From contig CM062202.1 in NCBI GenBank assembly GCA_031216445.1, forward strand, positions 1,649,501-1,713,500: a stretch of DNA of 64,000 nucleotides, read 5' to 3'. Source of the stretch: Lateolabrax maculatus. Taxonomy: Eukaryota; Chordata; Actinopteri; Acropomatiformes; Lateolabracidae. Of this stretch, positions 36,601 through 48,957 are shown one piece after another. A program made the translations under genes and the position numbers. Each line of letters starts with the position of its first letter. The stretch's first letter is position 1. Under the pieces are notes generated by a model. The model saw nothing but the letters and a program-made list of their open reading frames with translations, was not told the DNA's origin and ran no database searches.

Positions 36601-39600
36601 GTAAGAGGGCTGATTCTTCTGTTGACGGACACCTGAGCTGACTTTTATTCTTATTAAAGGAATAAAAACACATGAATATCTTTAAAGTAACAGCGTCAGG
36701 TCACTTCAACTCAATGCAAGTTGATGATTTGATAAAAAAAACAAAACAGTCCTGGTTACATCTTTAGTTGTGAAGTGGAAATTAAAAAGTGTTGAAATGA
36801 ATGATTTAAACATTAAACTAACATTAAATAGTGTACAGTAGTTCTGTATGGACCTGTAGTCTAAAGCCTGCAGCTATTATGTGAGATTAGTTTAATTAGC
36901 AATAATTAATAAATGCCCAAGGTACAAATGACAGTCTCTATGTCTCTGTAGTTTCTCTTCTGTCAGTGTAAACAGAAAGAACAGAGTGTGTTTAGCAGCA
37001 GATGGACAGATCTGCCTTTCAGATGTGTGTGTGTGTGTGTGTGTGTGACTGACAGGGCTTTTTAAAGATCATTATCACCTGATCCATCATCAACTATCAT
37101 CAATCATCTTTTGTCCTTTTTAGATTCAGGATGCTTGCAGAGTGATTCTCTCTGTGAGTTAAGAGATTAAACACACAGTGAACCTGCCTGGTAAAGAGTC
37201 TAAAGACACATGTTGAGGTTTGACTTCCTGGAGCCACCGCAGCCGGGTGGGGGGGTATCAGTCAGCTGTAGGGTGCAGAGTGGTGCACAGGCGAGCCCAC
37301 AGTGTGCAGCAGGTGGCAGGAACTACTATCTGCTTATTCACCAGGCCTACAGTTCTGGGAGATGAGCTGTCAAAGACAGCTGTCACCGCATTGGTCAGAT
37401 ATTTAAAGGTCACCGACAAACAAGGTGAAGCTGAATCGGACTGAACTGTCCGAGGTTCAGGTCCTGCTCACCACAAGCAATCTGGCCGAGGCTTTAACTG
37501 TCTGCAGTTGCAGTTCCCTTCACGGCCATCAGATGCTTCTTCCAGTGGTACTGTGAGTTTGCTGCGCGGCCAACGAAATACTGTTCAAGTGTGATCTTAT
37601 TCGAATTCTTGAATTTCTCCACTTCTGCCCAAGCTTTTTTTTTTTTTTTCTGGACCATTTTTTAAAAAACAAACAGGCAAAACGTCTGTCAGAATTTTAA
37701 TAAAATCTGCAGAAGGCCAGTTCAGATGTTGTTTATACAAAGTGAGCTGATTTATGAGAGCTGGAACTGTGTAACTCAAACACACTTGGATGTTGTGTCT
37801 CCATCACTGCTTAAACAATTTGATTAATTGAAGTTCATCTGATTTCCATCTTTTAAAACTCATTCATTCAGTCAGAAAAACACCAAACACTTGCTGGCTT
37901 TGAAAGTGTAATAATTTGCCGTCATGTCATTGTACATGGGATACCTTTGGGCATCTGGTAGTCGAGATGGACATGTTTCATTGCTTTGTACATGTTATAG
38001 ACTAAATGATTCATCGGTTTATAATCAACACAGTGCCTTCACTGCTGATTCCAGTTTGCACCAAAGAACATCAGGGGTCTTTCTTCTTTTCCTTCCTCCT
38101 CTTTATTCCAGCAGGTGGTAATTAGTGGTTAAGCCTAATTATGATGCTCCAGCCTGATAGCACAATGTCTGAAAAGAAAAGCGTGTGTGTGTGGGAGCTA
38201 CAGTAGCGAGGGGCTCTGTTTTTACGGTATTGTGAGGACCCAACACCTGGTTGGACACTGACACTGTGGGGACGTCTGATCTGCTTAGAGAGGAGAGAGT
38301 AATTATAAGAGAGAGGACAGATCATCTTATGTACTGTATAGGTTTTGTAGTTTTGTGTTGTTTGTCGCTTTAGTGTTGCTGCAGATTGGTTAATGCAGTC
38401 ATTAATTTGTCCTGGAAAATTAACAGACCTACATGGCCAGCAAAATGATGAATATTAATTAACAACAGAAATACGAATGGGTCGTCATACACACTCAGTA
38501 TCTGACTGATTAATTCAAACCCAAACAAAAAATAAATAAATCAAGGTCAACTATTTTTGATATGAGAAATCTGGTTTTACTGCATTTGATCATTTAAGTC
38601 AGATTACACAATGGGAAGTTCTGGTTATTGTGCAAGTCTGAACAGCGGTTAGTAACTAATCTTGTTTTCCCAAACCAACAGAACTATATCTGCTAACAAG
38701 AGTAGTCTGGAAACAGACGTGGACAGCATTGGAGATAAGAAGAACCAGAGTAGCAGCTATTTGCCTTTTCAAACAGAAAAATACTCAGACGTCATCAGGA
38801 ATGATTTATGCAGCGTCGGAGTTGAAAACTGGATGCACAAACCAATATGTGTACAAATGATGTTAAAACAGCCCACAGCAGTTATAGTAAAGCAACAATG
38901 AAAAAGCTTCAGGTGGCGTTTAATGATGCATTTAGAAAGAAGCTCCCATGTTTGTGAGTTGTAATGTTCCCACCTTTCATGCTGTGTTGAGGGATTTTAT
39001 CTACAAATTTAGCGACACAACGTGAGATTTTACTGTGAACTACGATGTTTCTATCTCTATGTTGTTGTCTTCATATTGTATTTTATTAGTTTATACTGAT
39101 ATGGACTGAAATGAGGTTAAACTGAGTGAAGATGACGTTCAGGTTGGACTATAGAGGACAGTTTCAGGTCAGCTGTAATAAGTAATTACTGGCTACCAGC
39201 AGCCTGGTGTCAACTGGCTGGTTGTCAGGAGAACCAGCTCCTGGTCTCTCACGCTGCAGCTATGGTAAACACTCTGCTGCTTAACTGTGTTAATGTGTGT
39301 TTAAAATGTGACCCCACAAGCTTTTAAGCTCGTTTTCTTGAGGTCCCGTTGCATTACAATCTTAATAGAGAAGGTGTTCCTAACAAAACAAGCTTTGCAT
39401 CTTGTGATTATTATTTTATTTATTATAGTCGTATCACCTCCATTTGAATGCAATGTATTGAATTGAAGGTTGAATATAGTTTTGTTAAATAAATTGCACA
39501 GACCACAAAGTCTGAGTTTAAAAATCTCTCTGTGGGCTTTCAAAGTTGCACTGAGATTATCAACGTATTGCACACGTTACTGTACCTGCAGTTTGGTAAA

Positions 39601-40021
39601 TCTGCTCGAAGCCTGTTTCATTTTAACAATAAAATCCCTTTTTCGAAAATTCCCGTATCCGTAACGAATGCTGCGTTCAAGTGCAGCCTGCAGTATCATG
39701 GTGCCAGTCTCAGGGACCAGCTGGGCCGGTCTCCACAGGAACTGGTCTGCAAGCTTTCAAATGGGAAATTAAATGTGGACAGCAGCACGCCTGAACAACA
39801 GACTGTACCAATACGTTTTATTTGCCTTCTTGTTTTATTGTTTGTTTTTAATATACGTACACAGGACTATCTGGAAAGCAGTGTTGACCCAGAGTGGATT
39901 ATCCTGGTGAAATAAAGTAAACTGAACTTACATCTTATGTTTTTACGTCTGTCAGCTCGTCTCACTGGTCGATTCTATTGTCCGTCATTATAAATAATCA
40001 CGATGTCACTCTGCTCTCCAG
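36601..40021 (+). other. Putative first intron of the SNAP-25-like gene
   Basis: No coding exon recognised. It holds a short (GT)n run (37026-37047), a T run near 37637-37650 and otherwise anonymous A/T-rich sequence. It ends with CTGCTCTCCAG at 40021. Confidence 0.45.
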
Positions 40022-40111
40022 GTGCCAAAACCACCTGATGCTGCAGCCTAATCTGGTCACCTGGGACTGAACACACACACGGACACACGGACACACACTC
40101 GGACAGCCAAC

Positions 40112-41225
40112 ATGGCGTCAGACCCGCCCATCATGTCAGAGCAGGAGGAGCTGCAGAGGAGAGCCAATCAGGTCACAGACGAGGTAAGTAACACATCACA
40201 TCCATACAGGGTTGGACAGCGTATCGGTGTCGGAACATCTCTAATTTTCATGTGTTCAAGGAATCTTAAATGGACATAGTTTTAAGTAATCTGCAGGTGA
40301 TTGGACAAACATTTAACCAATCAGAGCTGCTTGATTCATATTTAAAATACAGTACAGTCAGCCACCTAGTTTTCTGATTTGCTGGCTTCCTGTTACCAGA
40401 CTTAATTGATGGTTTGTTTAATCTCTTAGACTTCCTCATTAAATAAGTAGCTTCAGATTCAGGGTGGGAGTGCACTACATGACCGGACGGCAAATCCAGC
40501 TGTCGTAATTGAGTTTTGAGGATCAGCAGGTCAGTGTGGTCATTAAGGAGCTCGGCCTGTTTCCTCAGCAAACCCTTCAAGTTACAGGGATGGGAAATGT
40601 CAAACCAAACAGGGGTTGCTTGTGGCTGTAGGCTTGACTCCTTCAGAAGACCAGAAACTGTTGCAGTTAGACCTGTTTTCAGTTCAGGAAAATGTCCAGT
40701 AAGAGGTGTTATCAAAGTCTGCTCTCAATGCGAGATGTTGTGTACAATATAGAAGACAATGGCTGCAACTAAAGAGTATTTTTATTATTTAGTAATCTGT
40801 CAAGTTTTTGAGTACTTGAGTAAGCACTTAATATACAAAATGTCAAAAAGAAAAAACATATTAGAAGTTCCCAGAGAAGAAGGTGGGCAACACAAAGAAA
40901 CCCTGATGGGGATTAAAACAACATCTCGGCCCAAACTAAAGACTCAAAATAACTAAGGTGACAACAAGAGGGACAGAAACTACACAACATACACAAAATG
41001 TCCATCAACACACACGACACGTCAGTGCCACAGTGCTCTGTCTGAGGGGAGTGTCCCTTTAAGGACACCTGGCTCACCTGGTTGCCATAGAGACAACTGG
41101 TCCCCCGGTGCAACAGTCTGCAGGGAAACATCGGGCGAGGATGAGCTCATGCACTCGCTGTGGGGCGGTGCTAAACACACACACACACACACATACACAC
41201 AGGCACGCACACTCACACACACAGG

Positions 41226-41303
<78 letters not shown>

Positions 41304-44300
41304 CACACACACACACAGGCACGCACACACACACACACACACACGCTCCGTGGGGTTTAAAGGCTTCTGCAGGTCAAAGCCATTTGTCACCTCATCATCC
41401 CCTCGGTGGGGAAGTCCCCAGGTACTGACATGATATTTACACAACACACACACACACACACACAAACCCACACACACACCCACCTGCACACACACACACA
41501 CAGCGAGGGGCGGAAAGAGCGGGAGAGAGTTTCTGTGTGTGACTGACAGTGTAAACACAGGTCGTCATGTCTGCGTGGTGACTTTTTTAAAGGTTCAGGG
41601 CAAAACAGCATCTAAAGGTCTAATCTGTATATTTTTGACTATATATCAATATTTAAATTACATCCACATAACAAGAGTTTGAAATAAAAACCATTATAGT
41701 TGATCATAATTCACCCGTCTGGCTCTGACCCGTGTTGTGACTGAACACATCCGTTGTTTCCTCATGATTTCCTGGAAAGTTTTTAGTATTCTGGGACAAA
41801 TTATGGAGAAAAACAAGATGACTGACAGGATTAGTTTGTTGTGTTTACCCTAAACAGCTTGATGATAGTTGATTTTTATAGGAATTGACTTGCTCAATTT
41901 AAACACCCATTCATCATTCTTTTATTATTCTAAACTTTATTTTCCATATAGTCTGAATTGTATATTTGCGTGTAGCCTAGTTGGCCATCTTTGCAGATTC
42001 AGATGACCTGCTGTGCTCTGACAAGAAGACTTGGGGTTATGTTATATTGCATTTAACTGAAATTCATTTACTGGATATGTTAACATTGTCTCTATTTTGT
42101 GTTTAATTAGTGCCAAATTAGACAGTTATTGTCTGGAAAATGAAGCGTTAGGCTGATGAAACGGCTTGCACTGATCCTCATTTATGTAAAACTAGTATCA
42201 ATAAAACATTTATTCATGCAACCTTTTGAATGTGCCTTTATTTATCGTTATGAATTTGAATGTATACTGAAGCTGCCATTTTTTTGTGTCTTTCAGTCCC
42301 TGGAGAGCACAAGGCGGATGATGCAGCTGGTTGAGCAGGTACACACACACACACACACACACAGGCACATATGTATATACAGTATATACAGTATATACAT
42401 ATATATAGTCAGAGAACTAGTGAACCTTACAGTGACAGAGAGTCAGAGAGCCAGAGAGAGAACAAACCTCATCATGATGTTCATCCTCATTATCAAGTTA
42501 AGCGTCATCATCTCTAAATTAGCCGTCAGTGTTTCCACCGTTGTTTTCCACAAGTGATGACTGTAAACAAGACGACCGCCTGCATCAGCACACGTCACCA
42601 ATATGTTTTCTGTCACCTGCAAGTCTCTGCACGTTGATTTGAGTAGACTTGAACTGAGACCAGCAGCTGCCTAAAAGAAGGGAAACATGGATCCGAACAG
42701 CTTGCTGTCAGTGATGTTGTGTATTCTGTATTTATGGGTTTCTTTGTGCTCCTTCCTCCAGAGTAAAGATGCTGGGATCAGAGCTTTGGTCATGCTGGAT
42801 GAACAAGGAGGTAATCAGTTCTGTTTGATCTTGTTCAATAATGTTCTCAACTGTAAAACAGAAAGGTCTGTTTTCCAAGGAAGAAGGTCGGGAGTTTTGC
42901 TCCAATATTTTAGTATTGCTTTAATATTTTAGGATACCTGCCAATGGGATGAAGAGATAAAGATTACTTTCATCTCTTTGAGTTGTTCTGTGACATTTTT
43001 AAACCAGTTCAGCACGAAGACAGAAAACTTTAAAGATGCTTTGTACACATCTGGTGCGTTTCAGTAGTGGGATTAGGATTAACATGGATTGTTATTGTGC
43101 TGTAATATCCCACTTAATAGAAATAAATGTGTTTGTTCGATACATGTCGGTCTGAACGTGCCCTTGGCCAATCAGATCAGTCGGTTGAAACCAGCTGTTG
43201 CATACTGGTTACTCTACTGTCGTTCCAACACCATGAAACCCACCACCGTGAACCTCCTGTTCCTAACAGAGCAGTTGGAGCGTATTGAGGAAGGCATGGA
43301 CACCGTCGACAGGGACATGAGGGAGGCCGAGAAGAATCTGACAGACATGGCCCAGTGCTGTGGTCTGTGTATCTGGCCAATCAGGAAGTAGGTCTGGTCT
43401 CCCGGGATCCACGCCTTCCCACAGCTGGTGGCCTAAGACACCCATACTGGTGCCCAGTTCCATTAAAGAGCTTAAAAATAAAGTGTTAGTTGGAGTTTTG
43501 GAGAATTTTGTCGATACCAGGTTTAAAAAAAAAGGTGTCTGTCAACAAAAACATTAAATCTCACCATCAAACCGGTTGAACTAAGACATTCAGATGATAG
43601 TTTAATGTACTGCTTTAATGCCTCCCTATATACCCTTTCGTTGCTGTTTCGTTGCTATATTCCACAATGGCCTCTCGAGGAAATGTATGGACACAGTTAC
43701 ACATGCAAGGAAAAACAAAACAGAAATCAGACTCTAGACAAATATAAATAAAATAAAGAAGAAATGATAAGTAGATAAATACATATACTCAATATTTACA
43801 AGATTGGTTAACTCTTATTGTCAGTGTCAATACAGTACAGTGTACACGTGTGGGACCATGGTTAAGTAAATATCTCTCTACTGATGGAACTGGGCACTGA
43901 AGCCGAGTGCAAACAGCCGGCTTGTTGGTGCGTCGCTGGGCTCAGGTAGTCGGTGCAGAGCGGCGTTATTTATGATTTCTACGTGGATTCTTTTGGTTTG
44001 CAGCTTCTCCTGTTCAGTTGCTGCTGGTTCTGTAGTTCAGCTGAGGGGCTTCTGGGGAACAGTTGTTGATTTTTTTTTTCCTTTTTGGATTTTGCTTTCC
44101 TCCTCCTCCTCCTTTGCTTACCTCTTCTTCCCTTCACCTCCCTCCTTTCTTTCTCCTGTCATCACTTTTACCTTCACCTTTACTGCCACATCCTCTTCCT
44201 CTGTTTATACTTTCATCTTCCTCTCCCCCGCCCCTCTGTCTCCCTTCTCCTTCCTCTTGTTCTTCCTTTCTTCCTCTCCTCCTGCCGCCTCCTCCATCCG

Positions 44301-44486
44301 TCCTCTTCCCCGCCTTCTCCTTCTCCTCCCATAGAGCAGCTGGAGCGTATAGAGGAGGGCCTGGATCAGATCAACTCTGATATGAAGGAGGCCGAGAAAA
44401 ACCTGACCGACCTGGGCAAGTGCTGTGGCCTCTGCTCCTGTGATAAGTAGGTGGAGGTGTGTGTGTGTGTGTGTGTGTGTATATGG

Positions 44487-44517
<31 letters not shown>

Positions 44518-46632
44518 TTCATTCGACTGGTTCCTCTTTATTCTGAGGTAAGTATGTGATGATTACCAGAAGATAGCAGTCAGAATTAAAACATATTTCC
44601 CAGGTACCAAAACCAGCATCCTTAACGTGATACCGATACCAACACGACTTCTTCTGATACTTTTTTTCTACTCCATTCGATACCCGTCTGGAAGCATTCA
44701 GTCGTGTGAAATGCCTCCACTCCTCCCCATCCAAATGATTTTTACCCTATCAGACACCCCAGCTGTGCAGTATCGCCCTGCTTTGGAACGTTTTGGTGGC
44801 ATCTCAGCACGCTGACCTGCTGACGCCGCGTTCAACTTCCCCCACGCCACGGACTGCGTGGGTCGTAGCTGCTGCGGTTGTAGGCCAATCACACGTTGCA
44901 TTAAATCAAAGAATGCAAAACCATACAGATAGTCTATTTTTTCTAGATCTGGGTAGAAAAAGGATCAAATGCAGGTATCGTTTGACTTTCTATACTACTT
45001 GGCACTGAGTTATTTTGGTCCCTAAAGGTATCGACACCCAGCCCGATACCTCCTTCATGATATGAATAGAGCTTTAGACTGAGAAACTCTGCAAACACTA
45101 GCTTTTCAGACTTGCTTGAGCTTTCTTTTGTTGCCTGCCTGCTTTGCTGCTGTAAGTCATATTCTGCTGCTGGTATCATCTTACATGTTCGTCATCTCCA
45201 CTGTGTAAACGGCATACTGCTGTACTCGTACTGGAACGGCACCGTGCATGTGTTACCTACACAAACAGACTGTGGCTGGCTGCAGATTTCAGAAACAACT
45301 ACGACACAACACAAACACGTACTGTAGCTGCAGCTACAGGCTGAACTCACAGCTGAAGACATTCATACGGTCTCTCTCTCTCTGTCTCAGGCTGAAGGCC
45401 TTCGAGGAGAGCGGGGCGTACAAGGCAGTTTGGGGTGGCGCGTCCGGTCAGGATGGCGTTGTGTCCAATCAGCCGCCGTCGTTTCGAGTCTCCGACGAGA
45501 ACAGCATGAGCATGAGCGGGGGATACATCCGGAGGTAGAGAGAGAGTTTAATGAAGTGTGTAACTGCAGGTTGGTTGCCGTGTGTTTGCTCTTCTTTAGA
45601 CCGGCGTGACATGTAATACCGCCAGTCATCAGTCACACGGGCAGCTGGCCAAACACGGGACGCCATCACTAACACTTTGTCCCGCTCTCTCTCTCTCTCA
45701 GGGTGACCGACGACGCCCGTGAGGACGAGATGGAGGAGAACCTGACCCACGTCTGCAGCATCGTGGGAAATCTGAAGAGCATGGCGCTGGACATAGGCAA
45801 CGAGATGGACACACAGAACCGCCAGCTCGAGCGCATAGAGGGCAAGGTACGGCCGTCACGTGACAACGCTTAACACTGCGTGTGGTCATGGTGAAGTTTC
45901 ATGAGGTATCAGCAAACATCAGCCAAATATCAACAAATACATCAAGAAAAATCACAGGAGGCCACATAAGAAAAAAAGAGTCTGAACTGACCTACTAGGG
46001 GAACATTTGTTTCAGACAGGAGTCATTAAACTAATTAATAACCCAATCAAAAGAAAAACACCGCCAGTCACGGTACGACGTCCAGACAGGAGGTAAAATG
46101 AATACCCGCATATCACCGATGCCATAAAAATAGTCTCTTTCAGAGGATTACAGGGGGGCTACAACCTTTCAGGCCCTTTGAATGGTCTCATCTTTCTTTT
46201 TGTTTGAGCTTTCAAATAACTAATCATTAAACTGATGCACACCTGATCAAACGGGTCAGCGCCGGCTTCACGACGCGGCTCAGATTGGTGCTAACGGTGT
46301 AATGACTGTGAGTCGGTTACTGTCGCCAAACGCTGTGCTTTTATTTCCAATAATAGTTTCTTTTCAATAAGGAGTTTTAAACATTTATTTACTACAAATT
46401 CCGCAGCAGCTTTAGTTTCATAGTGCTCACTGTAACGCATCCTCGTAGAGTTGCACTACCCGCTTCGGGAAGACTGTGATTGATCCGCCGCTGTAACAAA
46501 GCCCACTGTAATCTCCGTCCGCCGGGTTGTTTTTAACACTTTGTGTCCCTCTCTGTCTCTCTGCAGGCCATCCACAACGTGTCCCGCATCAACATCGCCA
46601 ACCAGAAAGCCAACAACCTCATGAAGCGATAG
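40112..46632 (+). CDS. SNAP-25-like Qbc-SNARE with alternative exons 5a/5b
   Basis: Coding exons: 40112-40183, 42297-42338, 42762-42810, 5a 43270-43387 or 5b 44335-44446, 45391-45534, 45702-45846, 46567-46632 (TAG). All phases join: 211 residues with 5a, 209 with 5b (SNAP-25 is 206). The start MASDPPIMSEQEELQRRANQ is in the expected place. The first SNARE helix includes SLESTRRMMQLVEQ, SKDAGIRALVMLDEQG and EQLERIEEG. The Cys linker follows, then the second SNARE helix (SGGYIRRVTDDARE, EMEENLTHV, DIGNEMDTQNRQLERI). Both zero-layer glutamines are kept (D-E-Q-G-E-Q and T-Q-N-R-Q). The final helix, ending ANQKANNLMKR, is diverged from SNAP-25 and SNAP-23. Exon structure and the exon-5 pair point to a SNAP25-type paralogue; SNAP23 is the alternative. 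Role by family: palmitoylated t-SNARE pairing with syntaxin and VAMP in vesicle fusion. Confidence 0.9.
41175..41343. repeat. Long (CA)n array with CACCTACAC and CAGGCACGCA interruptions
   Basis: A 169-base CA-rich block in the SNAP intron 40184-42296. A second, shorter CA block lies at 41442-41501. The rest of the intron is anonymous. Confidence 0.95.
43270..43387 (+). CDS. SNAP-25-like alternative exon 5a
   Basis: 118 bases, exactly the size of SNAP25 exon 5. Acceptor TTCCTAACAG, donor AA|GTAGGT. It encodes EQLERIEEGMDTVDRDM..., ending Q-C-C-G-L-C-I-W-P-I-R-K. Three cysteines remain in the linker, where SNAP-25a has four. It is joined in phase with exons 4 and 6. Confidence 0.8.
44335..44446 (+). 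CDS. SNAP-25-like alternative exon 5b
   Basis: 112 bases, two codons shorter than 5a. Acceptor CTCCTCCCATAG after a very long CT-rich tract (about 44090-44334), donor AA|GTAGGT identical to that of 5a. It encodes EQLERIEEGLDQINSDM..., ending K-C-C-G-L-C-S-C-D-K with four cysteines. This is the copy closer to SNAP-25b in the helix part. Confidence 0.85.
44458..44515 (+). repeat. (TG)n tract after exon 5b donor
   Basis: About 27 TG units with two interruptions, beginning 11 bases after the exon 5b donor. Confidence 0.95.
44595..45060. repeat. Interspersed repeat with GATACC words
   Basis: It begins CCAGGTACCAAAACC...GATACCGATACCAACACG and ends CCTAAAGGTATCGACACCCAGCCCGATACC. The GGTACC/GGTATCG ends are roughly inverted. 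Similar GATACC-rich elements are common in fish DNA. Class uncertain (non-autonomous DNA transposon likely). Confidence 0.4.
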
Positions 46633-47967
46633 GAGCGCTCTTTCCATTTCACTCTTTTTTAATACTTCTTCCTACCTGCAGTTATTACGCTTTTTTCACG
46701 CTGTGCCAAAGTGTCGCTGCTGTTATTCTCTGCTCACCTTTAACTATTTTTCATCATTCATGCTTCGTCGTGCTATTTTATTCCTATTTATTCTAACAAT
46801 ATTCTGATAGGGAGTTAGAGTTTTGCTGTAATACTGATATGACATAACCCTTTTGAAATGTGTCATAGGACCATTATAACTGTACTCGTGTGGGGGTTCC
46901 CCAGCAGGGACTGTCCGTTTGCATTTCACACTCTTGTGTTTCCCCTCACGGATTCCTCAGCGGCGAGTTACAGCACAGGAAGCTTAAACGATCCCTGTGG
47001 GGAAACTGGGTCACGGCGGCAGCACCACCACCAGCAGCAGCAGCAGAGAGCAGAATCACACCAAATATATCACATCCACAAATTATTTCACAAAAAGGTG
47101 AACATGTGGAGGGCAACACAAGCGAAGAGCGGCTCTGTGGGCCGGGCGAGGATCCTGAGCCAGAGTGGCTGCCGGAGGCCTCTTTATTGTACCGGACACA
47201 TCTTTCTTTTTTTAAAGAAGGAATAACTCTGTGTGTGCAGAATAAATGTCCAAGACAGAAAAATTATTCACAACTATCAGCAATTTCCCAATGTAAACAC
47301 TGTATAACCCCCCCACCCCCCCCCCAGTCTGAAATGTTGCACAGAGGATGAGACACGTGCGTGATGGCGCCCTCTGCAGGCCAAGCCGGGTACTGCCCAG
47401 AAGAAGGAAACACGCATTTGTCCCCAGAGGAGGATCTCTGGCGACACCAAGCGGACCACCGTGGAACCTGTACCCCCCCACCCGCCCCCCCTTCCCTGGC
47501 CTCTCCATCTTCTCTCTGCTCCATGTTGATATAAAATGGTGGTGAAATGAATCAGTGTTGTTTTCATCATCTTATTCCCCCATTTGACGGGAAATCTGAT
47601 GCCACAGCTGTCAAAACTCACAGGAATCACAACAGGCCTGAAACAAAAAAGAAATAAAAAGAAAATCCAATTATTTTATTTTACTATAGCCAATTCCTTC
47701 CCACTGTTCCCTCGGCTGCTCTGGCCGTGCTGCCTCTCTGCAGGCCTGGAGTAACGCTGCACTTCAGGCGCTGCGCTCCGTGTTTTCTGGTGCGGGTCTT
47801 GGTAATATGTTGGTGTGATGGAGCTGATGACCTTCGTTCGCCCCGGCAGGCCTTCACGCTCGCCACCCGGCAGCCCGGACACCACCGGGACCAGGGGGCA
47901 CAGCTACACAGCATGCATATTGGTGTTTGTCCTGATTAAATGCTAAAATATTACTGTTGTCAATAAA
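46633..47967 (+). other. Probable 3'UTR of the SNAP-25-like gene
   Basis: No coding potential. It contains several possible poly(A) signals: AATAAA near 47241 (gcagAATAAAtgtcc), near 47653, and at 47962-47967 (tcAATAAAaag), the last 150 bases before the next CpG island. CAG repeats at 47026-47045. Confidence 0.45.
47962..47967 (+). terminator. Poly(A) signal AATAAA (distal, SNAP-25-like gene)
   Basis: ttgtcAATAAAaagaa; the last signal before the downstream CpG island. A proximal AATAAA lies near 47241. Confidence 0.4.
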
Positions 47968-48099
47968 AAGAAAATATGTGCACAAAAACATGGCGTCATG
48001 GCTGCGGGTGGGGGGCAGTGGGGTAACAGCCCCCTGAGGCCTGCTCTGTTACAGGCTGAGCTGTGCACACTTCGTGATCCTGGTGAAGGGTTTTCTGCT

Positions 48100-48803
48100 G
48101 CTGTGCACGCGAGCGACCGTGCACGCGGTATCTGGGGCAGCTGGGGGGGGCGGCGCGCGGTGGGCTCAAAATGTGGCGCGTTCAAGGGAGGGGAAGAAAG
48201 TTCGGAGTCTGCGCAGTCCGCCTGTTCTCGTCACTCCGAAGTTTCGGGAGAACCGCGGAGGAAGGAGCGCAGGGAGACACGGCGCCATTTTCCTGGTAAT
48301 TCTTCTCTCTATATTTCTGCTTTTCGCGCCGCGGTTTTTCTGCGGGAAACGCGCCGCACGCGTGTCGACCCGGCGTGGGACGGAAGCGCGTTAACTAACG
48401 CCACGATGCGGGGAGAGGCGACGGTGGCGGACACCTCGTCCTCCGCCGCCGCCGCCGCCGGTAGTCGCGGAGCTTCACGACGAGCTGATCCGTTAAACGC
48501 GCCGTTTTTCTCTGTTGTGAACGTCCGCACGGACCCGGTCCCGGAGCCCGCAGCGAGGCCCGGGGGCGCCGGGCAGCGCGGCCGGGCCCGGGCGCTCCGC
48601 GGGCGGCCGCGGGCGGCGGGCTGCCCGGCGCCCGGTGTGCGCGAGCTGCACCGGGGGAGCGGCAGGCACGAGCTCAACAAAGGCGCGAGGAGGCCGCCGC
48701 TGATTGGCTCGCGCGGGCCACGTGGGCCGAGCGGCGTCACAGCGTCGGCGGAACGAGGTTAAAGGTCAAGTTGTTACCTGCTCAGGTGTTACACAGCCGA
48801 CAG
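48100..48803 (+). promoter_or_regulatory. CpG island, promoter and noncoding first exon of the Myb/SANT gene
   Basis: Very GC- and CpG-rich, with GCC triplets (48444-48460) and CCCGGGCGC blocks. A good donor CAG|GTAACA lies at 48803/48804. The coding exon begins after an acceptor at 49958, so a spliced 5'UTR fits. A 254-codon frame here is a composition artefact. Confidence 0.6.
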
Positions 48804-48918
48804 GTAACAGCACCGCGGCGGCAGCATGAACTCAGTCCAGCGAGCAAATTCAGTTAAATTTAAAAAGCTTCACTGGTCATATTCTCTCCTGTGTGGAGTT
48901 TATAGTGTTTGTTCTTGT

Positions 48919-48957
<39 letters not shown>

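Noticed and set aside
43972..44450. Long Ser/Leu/Pro-rich frames upstream of SNAP exon 5b
   Set aside because: They read through the CT-rich acceptor tract; only 44335-44446 is exon, supported by phase and homology.
47998..48762. 254-codon open frame in the CpG island
   Set aside because: Arg/Gly/Ala/Pro-rich by composition, no recognisable domain, overlaps a probable promoter and 5'UTR exon; the opposite strand is also open.
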